64,000 nt of DNA. It comes from Streptomyces sp. NBC_00376 (lineage in GTDB: Bacteria > Actinomycetota > Actinomycetes > Streptomycetales > Streptomycetaceae). The stretch covers positions 6,014,001 through 6,078,000 of the forward strand of contig NZ_CP107960.1 in the NCBI RefSeq assembly GCF_036077095.1. Reading direction: 5' to 3'. The position numbers and the translations under genes were made by a program. Shown piece by piece: positions 43,543 through 50,460 of this stretch. Under the pieces are notes generated by a model. The model searched no databases. It saw nothing but the letters and a program-made list of their open reading frames with translations, and was not told the origin of the DNA. Numbering within the stretch: position 1 is the stretch's first letter; every line of letters begins with the position of its first letter.

Positions 43543-44397
43543 ATGGCAACACCCCTGTCCGCCGCCGCTGTTCTCGCCGCTCTTCGCGCGGAGGGTGTGC
43601 GCGTCCTCGAGGTCGGCAACTGGCGCACCCACAACCGGAACTCCCGCGGGGCGTGGGGACCGCTGAACGGCAGCATCGTGCACCACACCGTCTCGTCGGG
43701 CACCGCGGCCACCGTGCGGATAGTCCGCGATGGCTACGCCGACCTGCCCGGCCCCCTCTGCCACGGAATGATCGCGAAGGACGGCCGGGTGCACATGGTC
43801 GGTTGGGGCCGCACGAACCACGCCGGCGGCGGCGACCCCAGGGTGCTGGAGCAGGTCGCCGCCGAGTCCTACGGCGCCCGCCCGACTCCGCCGGCCCGGG
43901 GCAACAGCAACGGGGTCGACGGCAACGCGCGGTTCTACGGGTGGGAGTGCGAGAACCTCGGCGATGGCAAAGACCCCTGGCCCAAGGCCCAGTACGACGC
44001 GATCGTGCGTGTACAGGCCGCTCTGTGCCGGGCGCACAAGTGGTCGGCAAAGTCCGTGATCGGCCACCTGGAGTGGAGTTCCGACAAGGTCGACCCCCGC
44101 GGTTTCGACATGGCCCAGCTCCGCGCCGATGTCGCCGAGCGCCTCAAGCACCCCGCGTCGTGGACGCCTGGCAAGACCACTCCCACCGCCCCGCCGAAGG
44201 AGGCGCCCGTGTCGAACACGGACAGCAAGGTCACCGCCCTGCACGCGAACCTGATGGGTATCGGCGAGATTGGCACCACGGCGAAGGGCACCAGCTCGGG
44301 CCGCGAGGAGCACGCTGCCGGGTACTTCCTCGCCCACATCCTCAATGAGCTCCGCACCCTCCGCGCGGACGTTGCCGCTCTCAAGAAGGAGTCCTGA
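43543..44397 (+). CDS. Endolysin: N-acetylmuramoyl-L-alanine amidase (Amidase_2)
   Basis: 284 residues. The zinc amidase fold has IVHHTVS (His47/48), YGWECEN (Glu135) and SVIGHLEWSSDKVDPRGFDM (His175 and Asp184 region). The C-terminal ~70 residues (SNTDSKVTALHANLMGIGEI ... HILNELRTLRADVAALKKES) form a helical tail rather than a known cell-wall-binding repeat. Cleaves the peptide-glycan bond of host peptidoglycan at lysis. Start ATG 43543 from domain alignment; no strong SD. Confidence 0.93.
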   Translation: MATPLSAAAVLAALRAEGVRVLEVGNWRTHNRNSRGAWGPLNGSIVHHTVSSGTAATVRIVRDGYADLPGPLCHGMIAKDGRVHMVGWGRTNHAGGGDPRVLEQVAAESYGARPTPPARGNSNGVDGNARFYGWECENLGDGKDPWPKAQYDAIVRVQAALCRAHKWSAKSVIGHLEWSSDKVDPRGFDMAQLRADVAERLKHPASWTPGKTTPTAPPKEAPVSNTDSKVTALHANLMGIGEIGTTAKGTSSGREEHAAGYFLAHILNELRTLRADVAALKKES

Positions 44398-44398
44398 C

Positions 44399-44632
44399 AT
44401 GGCCGCACCCGTCGAAGCGAAGGTGAAGGCCGCAAGCGCCGCAACGTTCCTTGTTGGCATTGCGATCGCCGTGCTGAACGCGATCGTGGCTGACAGCTCG
44501 CTGCTCGGTCCGCTGCCGTCGTGGGCGCAGGCCCCGCTCCTCGCCCTGGCCCCGGCCGCCCTCGCGTGGCTGGCCGGCTACCGGGCGAAGCACACCGTCC
44601 GCGATGTCGCCGACCCCACCCAGGGTCGCTGA
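44399..44632 (+). CDS. Holin
   Basis: 77 residues. Two hydrophobic helices (SAATFLVGIAIAVLNAIVA and QAPLLALAPAALAWLAGY) with a basic C-terminus. Overlaps the region directly after the endolysin, as holins in Streptomyces phages do. GAAGGAG is upstream. Confidence 0.85.
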   Translation: MAAPVEAKVKAASAATFLVGIAIAVLNAIVADSSLLGPLPSWAQAPLLALAPAALAWLAGYRAKHTVRDVADPTQGR

Positions 44633-44663
44633 CCTGCCCCGCTGAGTACCTCGGGAGGACTGT

Positions 44664-44930
44664 GTGGACGCTGCTCTACTCACCGCGCTGGGTGCACTAC
44701 TGACCTCACCGGTAGTAGCGGCAGCGGCCATGTACGGCCACCGGGGCGCCAACCGAGCGGCCCGGGAGGGCGGAGCATTGACCGGCTTCAACAGCTTGAC
44801 GGACCAGTTGCAGGAGGAGCGGAAAGAGATGCGTTCCGAACTGGCGACGCTGCGCGCTGATTTGTCAGCGGAGCGGGCAGAGAGCGCGCGGTTGCGCCTG
44901 CTCGTGACGCAGCTGGGAGGCGCGCCGTGA
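44664..44930 (+). CDS. Small membrane/coiled-coil lysis-cassette protein
   Basis: 88 residues from GTG 44664. N-terminal hydrophobic segment (ALLTALGALLTSPVVAAAAM) then a charged coiled coil (LTDQLQEERKEMRSELATLR, ADLSAERAESARLRLLVTQ). Resembles second-holin or spanin-like accessory proteins of actinophages. Overlaps the collagen-like gene (GTGA). Confidence 0.7.
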   Translation: MDAALLTALGALLTSPVVAAAAMYGHRGANRAAREGGALTGFNSLTDQLQEERKEMRSELATLRADLSAERAESARLRLLVTQLGGAP

Positions 44931-45586
44931 CGCGGGCAGAGCGCCTCTTCTACCGTCGCCGGGTCCTGCTCTGGATCACGGCCGGGATGCTCTTCCTCGG
45001 CGGCGCCGTCGCGGTGGCCTTCCTGAAGATCGGGCAGGCCGAAGAGCGCGCCGACCAGATGGCGGCCGAGGCGGACCGGCGCGGCGGCGCAGTGTCGACG
45101 CTCGCGACCGATGTCCGCAAGCTCCGCTCGCAGGTCAAGGCCCGCGGCGATACCCCGGCCGCCCCCGACCCCGCGCAGGCGATCGACGACCTGCCGTCAC
45201 GTGCCGAGGTGCCGGTGCAGATCCCGGGTCCGCCGGGGCCGGTCGGTGCGCGCGGCGAGCGGGGGCCAGCCGGACCTGCCGGACCATCAGCGTCTCCGGG
45301 CCCGTCTGGCGCGGCCGGTCAGGATGGCAGCGACTCCACCATCCCCGGGCCAGCCGGTCCTGCGGGCCCGCCTGGCCCTGCGGGAGCGGACGGGGCTGCG
45401 GGGAAGGACGGCGCGGCCGGGCGCGACGGCCGGGACGGTCAGACATGCCCCGCCGGCTACTCGCTCCAACCCCCACCGTCCGATCCGGATGCGCTGGTGT
45501 GCCGCCGCGACAGTGCACCGAGCAACCCTGGCTCCAGCCCGAGCCCGGCTGTCTTTGGACTGCCGGCCGACCGGCGCCGCTCATGA
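44927..45586 (+). CDS. Membrane-anchored collagen-like protein
   Basis: 219 residues from GTG 44927. One N-terminal transmembrane helix (VLLWITAGMLFLGGAVAVAF) is followed by a short coiled coil and then ~80 residues of Gly-X-Y repeats (IPGPPGPVGARGERGPAGPA; GPAGPAGPPGPAGADGAAGK) and a Cys pair (TCPAGYSLQPP ... ALVCRR). The triple-helical stalk would project outside the cell or from the virion. Its place in the lysis cassette rather than the tail genes is notable. Confidence 0.85.
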   Translation: MTRAERLFYRRRVLLWITAGMLFLGGAVAVAFLKIGQAEERADQMAAEADRRGGAVSTLATDVRKLRSQVKARGDTPAAPDPAQAIDDLPSRAEVPVQIPGPPGPVGARGERGPAGPAGPSASPGPSGAAGQDGSDSTIPGPAGPAGPPGPAGADGAAGKDGAAGRDGRDGQTCPAGYSLQPPPSDPDALVCRRDSAPSNPGSSPSPAVFGLPADRRRS

Positions 45587-45643
45587 ACCGCCCCCTGTTC
45601 CGGCTACGGCCGGGCAGGGGGCATTTCGTGCGTTCGGGATACG

Positions 45644-45680
45644 CGAAGGCCCCATCAGCACGGGGGCGATGGGGCCTTCG
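45644..45680 (+). terminator. Terminator ending late operon
   Basis: Perfect 13-bp stem CGAAGGCCCCATC / GATGGGGCCTTCG, loop 11 bases. Confidence 0.75.
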
Positions 45681-45708
45681 AAGGTACTCACCGAGCCGAC
45701 GGCGGGTA

Positions 45709-45733
45709 CCGTTCTGGTGTCGAGTCAGAACGG
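45709..45733. promoter_or_regulatory. Inverted repeat operator before HTH-TPR gene
   Basis: CCGTTCTG - 9 bases - CAGAACGG, perfect 8-bp arms, ending 8 bases before ATG 45742. Position over the translation/transcription start suggests autorepression by the encoded HTH protein. Confidence 0.6.
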
Positions 45734-45741
45734 AGTTCAGT

Positions 45742-46926
45742 ATGCACGCTCTTCCGCATGACCACACCGGCGCACGCATCAAGCGCCTCCGATTGGAACG
45801 CCACCTCACCCAGAGGGCGCTCTCCGATCTGTCCCAAGTCCCGTACTCCACGCTCACGAAGACCGAGCAGGGCATCCTCCCCGCGTCACCGCACCTGATC
45901 GCAAATGTGGCCCGCGCCATGCGGGTCGAGGTCGCCACGGTGACCGGTCAGCCGTACGTCACCGAGCTGCGCGCCGATGAACTCGACGTGCTGATCGCCC
46001 CGATCCGTGAGGCCCTGGACGTCTTCGACCTCGGCGCCGACCCGGACATTGCCCCTCGCCCACATGCCCTGATCGTCGCCGATGCCGAGGAACACCTTGT
46101 CGCGGTCCGGGCTGGGGAGATCAAACGGGTGGCTGGGGAGCTGCCGGGCCTCATCCTGGAAGCCACCACCGCGGCGCACGCGTCCGGGGGCCGAGGCTCG
46201 TGGCAAACCCTGGCGTCGACGTACCGCACTGCCTACGACGTCACCAGCAAGCTGGGCTATGGCGACCTCGCCTCAATCGCTCTCGCCCGGATGGACTGGG
46301 CGGCGCAGCGGGCATCCGACGCGGTGGTCAGCGCGATGGGCCGCTACATGCGTGGCCTCACCTACCTGCGGGCTGGCCAGTACCGCACTGGAGACCGACT
46401 CGTCCGCGTCGGGCTGGCTGCGCTGGAGCAGGCCGACGCGGGCCGGGAGCGGGATGTTCTCACCGGGCAACTCCACCTCGGCGCCGCAGTGATGGCCGGT
46501 CGGGCACACAACGGCGACGCCGCAGCCGGTCACCTGTCGGAAGCAGACCGAATTGCTACGGCAACTGGTGACGCGTCGGAAGTGCACTGGCTCAGCTTCG
46601 GCCCGACGAACGTTGCCGTACACCGTGTGTCCGTGTTGGCCGAGCTGGACGAGTACGGTCAAGCCGCTCAAGTCGGCCGGAAGGTCAGCCTTCCGAAGGA
46701 CTGGCCGGCCAGCCGCCGGAGTCATCACTACGCCGAGCTGGCTCGCGCACAGATGTGGGACGGTTCCTTGGACGACGCGTTCAAGAACCTGTTGCGCGCG
46801 CGGAAGGCAGCGCCTCAGCAGGCCCGGTATCACCAGACGGTGCGGGAGACCTACGCAGGGCTGGAGGCAGCGAAGCGTCAGCTGCCCGATTCCTTCCTGT
46901 CCTACGGCTCTTGGCTGGGAGTCTGA
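45742..46926 (+). CDS. XRE-HTH regulator with C-terminal TPR-like domain
   Basis: 394 residues. The N-terminal XRE domain (GARIKRLRLERHLTQRALSD, LSQVPYSTLTKTEQGILPAS) is followed by ~290 residues of helical repeats: YMRGLTYLRAGQYRTGDRLV, LTGQLHLGAAVMAGRAHNGD, AELARAQMWDGSLDDAFKNL. This is the layout of RRNPP-type peptide-responsive regulators, though large families of Streptomyces HTH-TPR proteins have unknown ligands. Isolated by a terminator and its own palindromic operator, so transcribed separately from the late genes. Confidence 0.82.
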   Translation: MHALPHDHTGARIKRLRLERHLTQRALSDLSQVPYSTLTKTEQGILPASPHLIANVARAMRVEVATVTGQPYVTELRADELDVLIAPIREALDVFDLGADPDIAPRPHALIVADAEEHLVAVRAGEIKRVAGELPGLILEATTAAHASGGRGSWQTLASTYRTAYDVTSKLGYGDLASIALARMDWAAQRASDAVVSAMGRYMRGLTYLRAGQYRTGDRLVRVGLAALEQADAGRERDVLTGQLHLGAAVMAGRAHNGDAAAGHLSEADRIATATGDASEVHWLSFGPTNVAVHRVSVLAELDEYGQAAQVGRKVSLPKDWPASRRSHHYAELARAQMWDGSLDDAFKNLLRARKAAPQQARYHQTVRETYAGLEAAKRQLPDSFLSYGSWLGV

Positions 46927-46942
46927 CCTACAGTCACCCTTT

Positions 46943-46978
46943 GGCCCCGGCTATCACCATGTCGTGATAGTCGGGGCC
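46943..46978 (+). terminator. Terminator after HTH-TPR gene
   Basis: 15-bp stem GGCCCCGGCTATCAC / GTGATAGTCGGGGCC (one G-T pair), loop 6 bases, then TTGCC. Confidence 0.75.
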
Positions 46979-47027
46979 TTGCCGTGCCCCCACCATGTCA
47001 TCACCAGCCACTGACATGGAGCCGACC

Positions 47028-47243
47028 ATGCCCCCACCTGCTGCTGCGTTACCAATGCCTGATCTTCCCGATCCAGTGACACTGTCCGACACGCAGCAGC
47101 GCGGCGCGAACTGCGTCTTTTGCGCGGCGCCGCTGGCCATGGACGCAGTTCACGACTTCGGGCCGCGCCCGGTGGACGCCCATGGCACGTCGGCCCGCTG
47201 GTTTCCCCGCTGCTGCCTCCCCTGTTGGAAGGGCCACCAATGA
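47028..47243 (+). CDS. Small zinc-ribbon protein of Streptomyces XRE-linked family
   Basis: 71 residues from ATG 47028 (GGAG 6 bases upstream). DTQQRGANCVFCAAPLAMDA ... HGTSARWFPRCCLPCWKGH: C-x2-C and C-C-x2-C give a zinc site. The C-terminal block RWFPRCCxxCW is repeated in two decayed copies outside the prophage (52869-52973 and 55043-55135, minus strand), so this is a gene type common in this host. The family often sits near XRE regulators. Confidence 0.75.
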   Translation: MPPPAAALPMPDLPDPVTLSDTQQRGANCVFCAAPLAMDAVHDFGPRPVDAHGTSARWFPRCCLPCWKGHQ

Positions 47244-47389
47244 CCGCACTGGCGAAGAAACAGCCCGCACCGGACGCCGAATATCGCACGTTCCTCGGGC
47301 ACACCCTGGCCTGCGCTGCCTGCCGTGCTGGGGCCGCCTGTGTCACGGCGGTGCGGCTCGGCCGCGCCTGGCGGGAGACGCGCCGGTGA
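47240..47389 (+). CDS. 49-residue Cys-rich protein
   Basis: ATG overlaps the previous TGA. FLGHTLACAACRAGAACVTA then RLGRAWRETRR: three Cys in CxxC...C and a basic end. Part of the same small accessory operon; function unknown. Confidence 0.68.
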   Translation: MTALAKKQPAPDAEYRTFLGHTLACAACRAGAACVTAVRLGRAWRETRR

Positions 47390-47568
47390 GGGACGAGTCG
47401 TCGGACATCATCCCGTGCTACTGCTGGGACGTGGACCCGCAGACGAGTGCCCGGTGCACGCGGGAGCCTGGGCACCAGGGCGACCACTACGACCCGTACC
47501 ACCGGCCGTCGTGGGACCGCCCCGGCACGCGGTGGCCCGCCGAGCCGGATCCGAGCCCCCGCCCCTGA
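47386..47568 (+). CDS. 60-residue Cys/His-rich protein
   Basis: GTG 47386 overlaps the previous stop. CYCWDVDPQTSARCTREPGH then QGDHYDPYH: a CxC, C, and GHxGDH pattern also seen in other small phage proteins (compare GHAGHHEYF at 15136). Third gene of the operon. Confidence 0.65.
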   Translation: MRDESSDIIPCYCWDVDPQTSARCTREPGHQGDHYDPYHRPSWDRPGTRWPAEPDPSPRP

Positions 47569-47728
47569 TCTCCCGCTCGCGGCTGCTCATCGCGCCGACC
47601 AGCCGCGGGCGGGTCTCACTCCCGCTCGTCCCCGAAGCCGTCGGCGGCCCGGGGCCGAGCGGGCTCCACGTTTCCACCGCCGCATCCCGCCTAGACTGGC
47701 TCGGCCGCCACGGAAGGAATGATCACAA

Positions 47729-48214
47729 ATGCGACCCGCGCGCTTCCAAGAATTCGCCGTCGAGACCTTGCTGAAAGCTCCGGACGTGAAGGCCGCCGAG
47801 CCCTGGCAGGAGGAAGGCAGGCCGTTCGGGATCCATGTCACGTTTTCCACCGGATCGCAGTTGTGGGCAGCAATCACCGCCGCGTCCACCAGCGACAAGT
47901 ACGACCGCCCGGAGGTGCCCGTCATAGACGTGCCTCCGGCCGAGGTGCCCGTGCCAGACCTGTACGCCGACGGGAAGATCACCGCTGCGCGGGCAGAACA
48001 GTACCTGGCGGCCATGCTCACGAACGCGGGTAACGCCGAGATTGCGAAGGTGTACACCTACACATCCGGCGAGCGAGCGGCCGAGCCGAATGCCCATCCG
48101 GGGGTAGGTCTCGTGTTCCACAGCGAGTCCCGGATTTTCGTCCTGTTCCAGCACACGGCCCGTGCTGGCCAGGGCAAGGGCGGGCAGCCTTTCGACTTGC
48201 AGTCCGCTTTCTGA
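47729..48214 (+). CDS. Hypothetical accessory protein
   Basis: 161 residues; GGAAGGAA precedes ATG 47729, and TAGACT at 47691 is a plausible -10 element. Alpha/beta composition (PFGIHVTFSTGSQLWAAITA, NAHPGVGLVFHSESRIFVLF); no recognised motif. It has its own transcription unit in the accessory arm. Confidence 0.65.
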   Translation: MRPARFQEFAVETLLKAPDVKAAEPWQEEGRPFGIHVTFSTGSQLWAAITAASTSDKYDRPEVPVIDVPPAEVPVPDLYADGKITAARAEQYLAAMLTNAGNAEIAKVYTYTSGERAAEPNAHPGVGLVFHSESRIFVLFQHTARAGQGKGGQPFDLQSAF

Positions 48215-48220
48215 CTCTCC

Positions 48221-48256
48221 ACCCGGCCGGGCGGGCGGGCGCCCGGCCGGCCGGGT
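48221..48256 (+). terminator. GC-rich hairpin
   Basis: ACCCGGCC pairs with GGCCGGGT, with additional GGGC/GCCC inside. Directly follows the 47729 gene. Confidence 0.5.
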
Positions 48257-48311
48257 CGGAGTGGCAAGTGCACCACCTCTGTCAGCACCACCCCATCGAG
48301 GAGGAACTGAT

Positions 48312-48476
48312 ATGTGCAGTCACACCCCCGGACACCGATTCGACCCTGGCCTGTGTGAGGGCGGATGCCCCTCCTGCGGCGCCATCGTGGGCTCCCCGCC
48401 TGGCACTCCGACCACTCCCCACCAGCCGCAGGGCTCGCGCGAGATGTGCCCTGGCAGCGGGCAGCCCGCGCTGTAG
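48312..48476 (+). CDS. 54-residue Cys-rich protein
   Basis: ATG 48312 with GAGGAACTG upstream. CSHTPGHRFDPGLCEGGCPSCG provides a likely zinc site; Pro-rich C-terminus. Plausible but short, so moderate confidence. Confidence 0.5.
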   Translation: MCSHTPGHRFDPGLCEGGCPSCGAIVGSPPGTPTTPHQPQGSREMCPGSGQPAL

Positions 48477-48490
48477 CCAACCCGGACCAG

Positions 48491-48523
48491 CCCCGGCTGC
48501 GCCGCTTCGGCGGCCGGCCGGGG
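48491..48523. terminator. UUCG-capped hairpin between convergent genes
   Basis: CCCCGG/CCGGGG outer stem and GCCGC-TTCG-GCGGC inner stem. Lies between the stop of 48312-48476 and the stop of the minus-strand HTH gene, so likely bidirectional. Confidence 0.7.
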
Positions 48524-48760
48524 TTATCCCCCAAGCAGGTCTGCCAGCTTGGTTTCCAGGGCGCGGGCGACCCGCAGCAAGTCGCTTAGCCGGGGGTTGT
48601 TGGTGGCGTGCTCGATGCGCTGGACGGTGTCGCGGGAGATACCAGCGCGCTCCGCCAGTGCTTCTTGCGTGAGATTGCACCACATCCGCCGCTCCCGTAT
48701 CCGGTCGCCGAGGCGTCGGCGCTCGTCGAGGAGCCAGGGCGGATGATCATGGTGCGGCAC
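48524..48760 (-). CDS. Short XRE-family HTH regulator
   Basis: 78 residues, essentially one XRE domain: LGDRIRERRMWCNLTQEALA, ERAGISRDTVQRIEHATNNP, LSDLLRVARALETKLADLLG. Leftward, like the regulator upstream of it. Candidate second repressor or modulator of the accessory arm. Confidence 0.8.
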   Translation of the reverse strand: MPHHDHPPWLLDERRRLGDRIRERRMWCNLTQEALAERAGISRDTVQRIEHATNNPRLSDLLRVARALETKLADLLGG

Positions 48761-48795
48761 TCGACAAACACTTTGGCCTGCATAAGCTGATGTCA

Positions 48796-48811
48796 GCAGC
48801 TAGTCAGCTGC
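48796..48811. promoter_or_regulatory. Inverted repeat upstream of short XRE gene
   Basis: GCAGCT-AGTC-AGCTGC, followed by ATTTTTT on the plus strand. 35 bases before the minus-strand start at 48760: operator-like. Read rightward it also resembles a weak terminator. Confidence 0.45.
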
Positions 48812-48872
48812 ATTTTTTGATCTTGCACGGCGCGCTGAGCCCCCGGCAGGATCGGAGACAGGGGGTCAGGTG

Positions 48873-49823
48873 CTACGGCAGATCACGATCGCGGGACGTC
48901 GCCCACCACGCCATCACCTGATACAGCGTCCGCATCCCCAGCACCGACCGCAGCGCGGACAGCTCCGCAGTCACCGTGCGCTCACCGAGCCCAAGCCGCT
49001 TCGCCGCCTGCTGCTTGGTGTACCCGGTCTCCAGCTCGACCAGGATCTGTCGCTGCCGACCGGTCGTCACTGTGCCCGCGCCCGACCCCGCGTCGTTCCA
49101 GCGGGCGGCCCGATCCCAGAGCGCGGCAAAGACGTGCTCGGCCCAGGCGACACACCCGCGGTCAGTGACGTGCCAGCCCGCGTCAGTGTCGGCCCCGGCG
49201 ATGATGTGGTTCTCCACGAAGAGGTGCCGCCCGTCCACGATCATCATGCGCGGAAAGGTGCCGCTGAGCGTCCGCACCTGGGCCCCGGCATCGACGATCT
49301 GACGGACGTAGGCCGCAGTCTGACCGTGGCTCACTGCGGCGCTGGTGTAGAGGCTGTGCACCTCGGCCCCGGCCTCCAGCGTGTCCACGACGCGCTGCGC
49401 GCCGAGGGCGACGATGCGCGGGTCGCGGTCGGCCGGCGCCCCGGGCTGGGTGGTGAGCACGGACGTGGCCGCGGTGGCCGAGACGTCGCCAATGCGTCCG
49501 TTCATCGCGTCCCGTGTCGCCAGGTATTCGCTGGCGGGGCCGCCGTACATCCGGTGCGGGTCGTACTCCGCCGCCAGCGATTCCAGGGTGGGGATCCTGT
49601 GTATGTGGGTGACGAGGTCGCGGAGCTCTGTAAGTGCGGCGCCCATGAGGCTGTGCGTGATGGCGCGAGGGTCGTGCGCCACCCACGATCCGTCGTGCGG
49701 GCGGTGCTCGACCAGGCCCAGCGCGGCAAGGCGCTCGGTGGCGAGACACGGTTCAGGGCGCTCGCCGGCGGCTATCGCCTGGTATGCGGACACCTCGGCG
49801 GTACTCAGAGATTTACTCAACAT
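48873..49823 (-). CDS. TrmB/LuxR-type regulator divergent from secreted peptide gene
   Basis: 316 residues from ATG 49823 (GGGGG 8 bases upstream; longer start at 49838 possible). Three parts: an N-terminal winged helix (LSTAEVSAYQAIAAGERPEP, LATERLAALGLVEHRP); a central PLD-like/TrmB-sensor domain (VVDTLEAGAEVHSLYTSAAV, AQVRTLSGTFPRMMIVDGRH, LFVENHIIA); and a C-terminal LuxR-like HTH (GYTKQQAAKRLGLGERTVTA, ELSALRSVLGMRTLYQVMAW). The PLD-like part lacks HxK catalytic motifs, pointing to ligand sensing. It reads away from the peptide gene, sharing a 157-bp control region. Confidence 0.82.
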   Translation of the reverse strand: MLSKSLSTAEVSAYQAIAAGERPEPCLATERLAALGLVEHRPHDGSWVAHDPRAITHSLMGAALTELRDLVTHIHRIPTLESLAAEYDPHRMYGGPASEYLATRDAMNGRIGDVSATAATSVLTTQPGAPADRDPRIVALGAQRVVDTLEAGAEVHSLYTSAAVSHGQTAAYVRQIVDAGAQVRTLSGTFPRMMIVDGRHLFVENHIIAGADTDAGWHVTDRGCVAWAEHVFAALWDRAARWNDAGSGAGTVTTGRQRQILVELETGYTKQQAAKRLGLGERTVTAELSALRSVLGMRTLYQVMAWWATSRDRDLP

Positions 49824-49980
49824 CCGTACAACCCCCATGAGTTCGTGTTGCCGCTTCACGCATATGCCGATTCTGGCACGTCTCATCCCTTGGTTCACTT
49901 GTCAATCACGTGTAACCATTCCCTCACTGCATGTTATTCGGGCATATGTTCGAGTCACAGCCAAGTGAAGGGCACCCCCC

Positions 49981-50190
49981 ATGAGAATCCGCGTCCTGGC
50001 CGCATCTGCTGTCCTCGCGGCAGCACTGGCCACAACCACCATCCCCGCCATCGCCAACGAGCCCAGCTCTACCCCGGTCCCCGCCGCCACCGCCGACGAT
50101 CTCGGCTGGGGTGTCATCGGTCCCGGCAGCTCCCCGTCACCCACGCCCACACCCACGGATCTACCGACCGGGGATCTCGGCTGGGGCTGA
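49981..50190 (+). CDS. Secreted 69-residue peptide precursor with two DLGWG motifs
   Basis: Start ATG 49981 with GAAGGG 8 bases upstream. A Sec signal peptide (MRIRVLAASAVLAAALATTT, likely cut near AIA-NEP) is followed by a Pro/Ser/Thr-rich linker and two copies of DLGWG: ADDLGWGVIGPGS in the middle and TGDLGWG at the extreme C-terminus. The repeated C-terminal motif is what a processed signal or bioactive peptide would look like. Divergent from the TrmB/LuxR regulator. Function inferred; no characterised homologue comes to mind. Confidence 0.75.
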   Translation: MRIRVLAASAVLAAALATTTIPAIANEPSSTPVPAATADDLGWGVIGPGSSPSPTPTPTDLPTGDLGWG

Positions 50191-50231
50191 TCGCCAGCTG
50201 CACGGCACACCAACGGGGAGATGAGCAAAGA

Positions 50232-50453
50232 ATGTGCGTCCACGTACACCTCGCCACTGCCGGCCTTCCGGGCGGCGTACTCACCTGGGTAGATCGGACG
50301 GCCGTGCACACGCGGGTGTACGCAGACGCTGAGCTGGCCCGCGACGGTCAATTGACTGCCGCGGGCTGGGCCGCTGTCGACGGCGCACTCGCGGAGGTCG
50401 GCGGCGAGCGCCTGGCTACCGCCGGCCCCTGCCCGCTCCGGCTCGCAAGCTGA
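50232..50453 (+). CDS. Small hypothetical protein downstream of peptide gene
   Basis: 73 residues from ATG 50232. CVHVHLATAGLPGGVLTWVD ... VYADAELARDGQLTAAGWAA, VDGALAEVGGERLATAG. Alpha/beta, no signal peptide, no recognised motif. It begins 42 bases after the peptide stop and ends 8 bases before the integrase, so likely in the same transcript. GGGGAG lies 12-13 bases upstream, slightly far. Confidence 0.6.
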   Translation: MCVHVHLATAGLPGGVLTWVDRTAVHTRVYADAELARDGQLTAAGWAAVDGALAEVGGERLATAGPCPLRLAS

Positions 50454-50460
50454 GGCGGCC

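Noticed and set aside
49824..49980. A specific -35/-10 promoter for the peptide gene (TTGTCA and TGTTAT)
   Set aside because: The two hexamers are 27 bases apart, too far for a sigma-70 promoter; no promoter is called there.
49981..50190. Lanthipeptide or RiPP precursor
   Set aside because: It carries a Sec signal peptide and no modification enzyme is adjacent; the headless flavoprotein at 55186 is outside the prophage and lacks its N-terminal half.
48870..50453. Long plus-strand frame covering the antisense of the TrmB/LuxR regulator and the peptide gene
   Set aside because: The minus-strand regulator has two recognisable DNA-binding domains; the plus frame is only credible from ATG 50232 onward.
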